Made by a program: the position numbers and the translations under genes. A stretch of DNA of 30,966 nt from Betaproteobacteria bacterium (GTDB lineage Bacteria; Pseudomonadota; Gammaproteobacteria; Burkholderiales; SG8-41), in assembly GCA_016177355.1 (NCBI GenBank), contig JACOVL010000009.1, positions 1 through 30,966 on the forward strand. Direction: 5' to 3'. Positions 29,435 through 30,966 of this stretch are shown piece after piece (position 1 is the stretch's first letter; each line of letters opens with the position of its first letter). The notes under the pieces were generated by a model, which had not been told where the DNA came from, ran no database searches, and saw nothing but the letters and a program-made list of their open reading frames with translations.

Positions 29435-30966
29435 ATGAACTCCGGCCAGCGATGCGTGCCGCGGTATTTTGCCCTTTGCATCGCGCTGCTGTTGCCGCAG
29501 TGCGTTGCTGCGCAAAGCGCGGAGCATCAAACTGCGGCGATCGCTTCAGCGCACCCGCTGGCCACCGCGGCCGGCCACGAGATGCTCGAGCGCGGCGGCA
29601 ACGCCTTCGATGCGGCCGTGGCAGTTGCGGCGGTGCTCGCGGTGGTGGAGCCCTATTCGTCGGGACTGGGCGGTGGCGGTTTCTGGCTGCTGCACCGGGA
29701 ACGCGACAAACGCCAGGTGATGGTGGATGCGCGGGAAACGGCGCCGGGCGGCGTGAAGCGGGGGTTGTATCTCGACCGCGACGGCAAGCCAATCCGTGGC
29801 GCGACCACGCGGGGTGGCGCCGCAGCGGCGATACCGGGCACTCCCGCGGCGCTGGTTCACATCGCCGGGCGCTACGGCGCGTTGCCGCTCGCGGATACGC
29901 TGGCGCCGGCCATCCGCCATGCGCGCGACGGCTTCGAGGTAGACGAGCGCTATGCCCGCATAGCCAAGTTGCGGGAGCCGCTGCTACAGAACGGGGCCGG
30001 AACCGCCGGGATCTTTCTCGATGGCAACCGCGCGCCACGGACGGGTTGGCTCTTGCGGCAGCCGGAATTGGCCCGCACCTTGAAACGGCTCTCGCAGAGG
30101 GGGCACGGCGGGTTTTACGAGGGCGCCGTCGCCCGCGCGCTCGTCGAATCGGTGAACCGGGCGGGCGGGGTGTGGCAGCCGTCCGATCTCGTGAACTACC
30201 GGGTGATCGAGCGGGCTCCGCTGCGCTTCCAGTACCGCGGCGCGACTATTACGACCGCAGGCTTGCCATCCGCGGGCGGCATTGCGCTCGCCCAGTGCCT
30301 CAACACGCTCGAGCGCTTCGATCTCTCGGACGGCCGGGAGACCGCAACCGCCCACCTCGTGATCGAAGCCCTGCGGCGCGCTTTCCATGACCGCGCGCTG
30401 CATCTCGGCGACAGCGATTTCGTCGCGGCGCCGGTGGAGCGGCTGACGAGCAAGGCCTATGCAGCGTCGAGGGCCGCGACCATCAGTCCGTCTTCCGCCA
30501 CGCGCAGCGAGGCGCCGGGGCAGGACCCGGTCGCCGCGGCGGGCAGCGGAAATACCACGCATCTGTCGGTGGTGGATGCCGAAGGCAACCGCGTCGCGGC
30601 CACGCTCACCATCAATCTGTTGTTCGGCGCGGGCATCGTCGCGGACGGGACGGGCGTGCTTCTCAACAACGAGATGGACGATTTCACGCTGCGACCGGAT
30701 GTCCCGAACTCTTTCCGCCTGCGCGGCGGGGATGCCAACGCCATCGCGCCCGGCAAACGCCCGCTGTCCAGCATGACGCCGGCTTTCGTCGAGGACGGCA
30801 AGGGGGTACTGGTGCTCGGCGCGCCGGGCGGCCCGCGCATCGTGAGCCAGGTGCTGCTCGCGATACTCGATTACCTGCACGCGCCGGTGGTTGATCTGCA
30901 GCGACTGGTGGGCGCGCCGCGCTACCACCACCAGTGGTGGCCGGACCGCGTCGAGATCGAGCCGGA
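29435..30966 (+). CDS. ggt: Gamma-glutamyltranspeptidase (3' end beyond window)
   Basis: The first 510 codons of a gamma-glutamyltransferase, which cleaves glutathione and other gamma-glutamyl compounds in the periplasm. A signal peptide (to about residue 26, CVAAQS) precedes GNAFDAAVAVAAVLAVVEP, then SGLGGGGFWL and the substrate-binding Arg100 in DARETAPGG. The nucleophile is Thr374 in GSGNTTHLSVV, where the proenzyme cleaves itself into large and small subunits. NNEMDDF, LSSMTPAF and LGAPGGPRI follow. The reading frame is open to the end of the window; the full gene should need only a few tens more codons. It follows the exported Cys/His/Asp protein. Confidence 0.95.
   Translation, partial: MNSGQRCVPRYFALCIALLLPQCVAAQSAEHQTAAIASAHPLATAAGHEMLERGGNAFDAAVAVAAVLAVVEPYSSGLGGGGFWLLHRERDKRQVMVDARETAPGGVKRGLYLDRDGKPIRGATTRGGAAAAIPGTPAALVHIAGRYGALPLADTLAPAIRHARDGFEVDERYARIAKLREPLLQNGAGTAGIFLDGNRAPRTGWLLRQPELARTLKRLSQRGHGGFYEGAVARALVESVNRAGGVWQPSDLVNYRVIERAPLRFQYRGATITTAGLPSAGGIALAQCLNTLERFDLSDGRETATAHLVIEALRRAFHDRALHLGDSDFVAAPVERLTSKAYAASRAATISPSSATRSEAPGQDPVAAAGSGNTTHLSVVDAEGNRVAATLTINLLFGAGIVADGTGVLLNNEMDDFTLRPDVPNSFRLRGGDANAIAPGKRPLSSMTPAFVEDGKGVLVLGAPGGPRIVSQVLLAILDYLHAPVVDLQRLVGAPRYHHQWWPDRVEIEP

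Noticed and set aside
26323..29481. Single minus-strand frame spanning YbhB and about 2.7 kb upstream
   Set aside because: Only the last 157 codons are protein-like. The rest is the wrong frame of the ThDP enzyme gene plus the antisense of the exported-protein gene.
1..30966. CRISPR arrays, insertion sequences, prophage or conjugation genes
   Set aside because: No regularly spaced repeats, transposase or integrase motifs, or terminal inverted repeats were found on reading both strands.

Overview
The window is GC-rich, densely coded bacterial DNA. Six Bug/TctC-type tripartite tricarboxylate receptor genes, an NfeD-slipin pair, Pcm and a tRNA-Arg with an encoded CCA end together suggest a betaproteobacterium, most likely Burkholderiales or a related uncultured lineage. 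This placement is inferred from gene content, not from a marker gene.

Layout. 1-900: tRNA-Arg(ACG), its terminator and an EipA/DUF1134 exported protein. 975-7342 (+): a catabolic cassette with a [2Fe-2S] molybdenum-hydroxylase subunit, a fused molybdopterin plus FAD-type subunit, a Bug receptor and a UbiD-family decarboxylase. 7296-8819 (-): two toxin-antitoxin modules (AbrB/PIN and Phd/PIN), each with a palindromic operator and a predicted (nearly) leaderless promoter. 8918-9883 (-): second Bug receptor. 10073-12723 (+): NfeD membrane serine protease, slipin and an FlK-like thioesterase. 12882-16632 (+): a signalling cassette of PAS histidine kinase, single-domain Rcp1-type receiver and REC-GGDEF-EAL protein. 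16685-17752 (-): NYN-LOTUS putative RNase and a small membrane protein. 17800-18486 (+): Pcm. 18574-20529 (-): DUF1932 dehydrogenase behind a third Bug receptor. 20592-22111: a decayed PIN-toxin fragment, a MazG/HisE-like pyrophosphohydrolase and a third toxin-antitoxin pair (RHH/PIN) whose toxin has an AT-hook tail. 22255-26252: three more Bug receptors, a DEDDy 3'-5' exonuclease and a short ORF fragment. 26323-28610 (-): orphan ThDP enzyme and a YbhB/PEBP protein. 28735-30966 (+): an exported protein with a possible Cys-His-Asp arrangement and a gamma-glutamyltranspeptidase cut by the window end.

How it fits together. The most coherent system is 975-7342: a receptor captures an organic acid, a fused molybdenum hydroxylase hydroxylates an aromatic or heteroaromatic ring, and a prFMN-dependent decarboxylase removes a carboxylate. 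None of the six receptor genes has TctA/TctB transporter genes beside it, so the receptors either feed transporters encoded elsewhere or act as sensors. The other distinctive theme is a high density of PIN-domain modules: three intact and one remnant. I found no CRISPR array, insertion sequence, integrase or prophage gene. No stretch longer than about 300 bases lacks a gene; the largest gap, 20530-20787, holds the PIN remnant.
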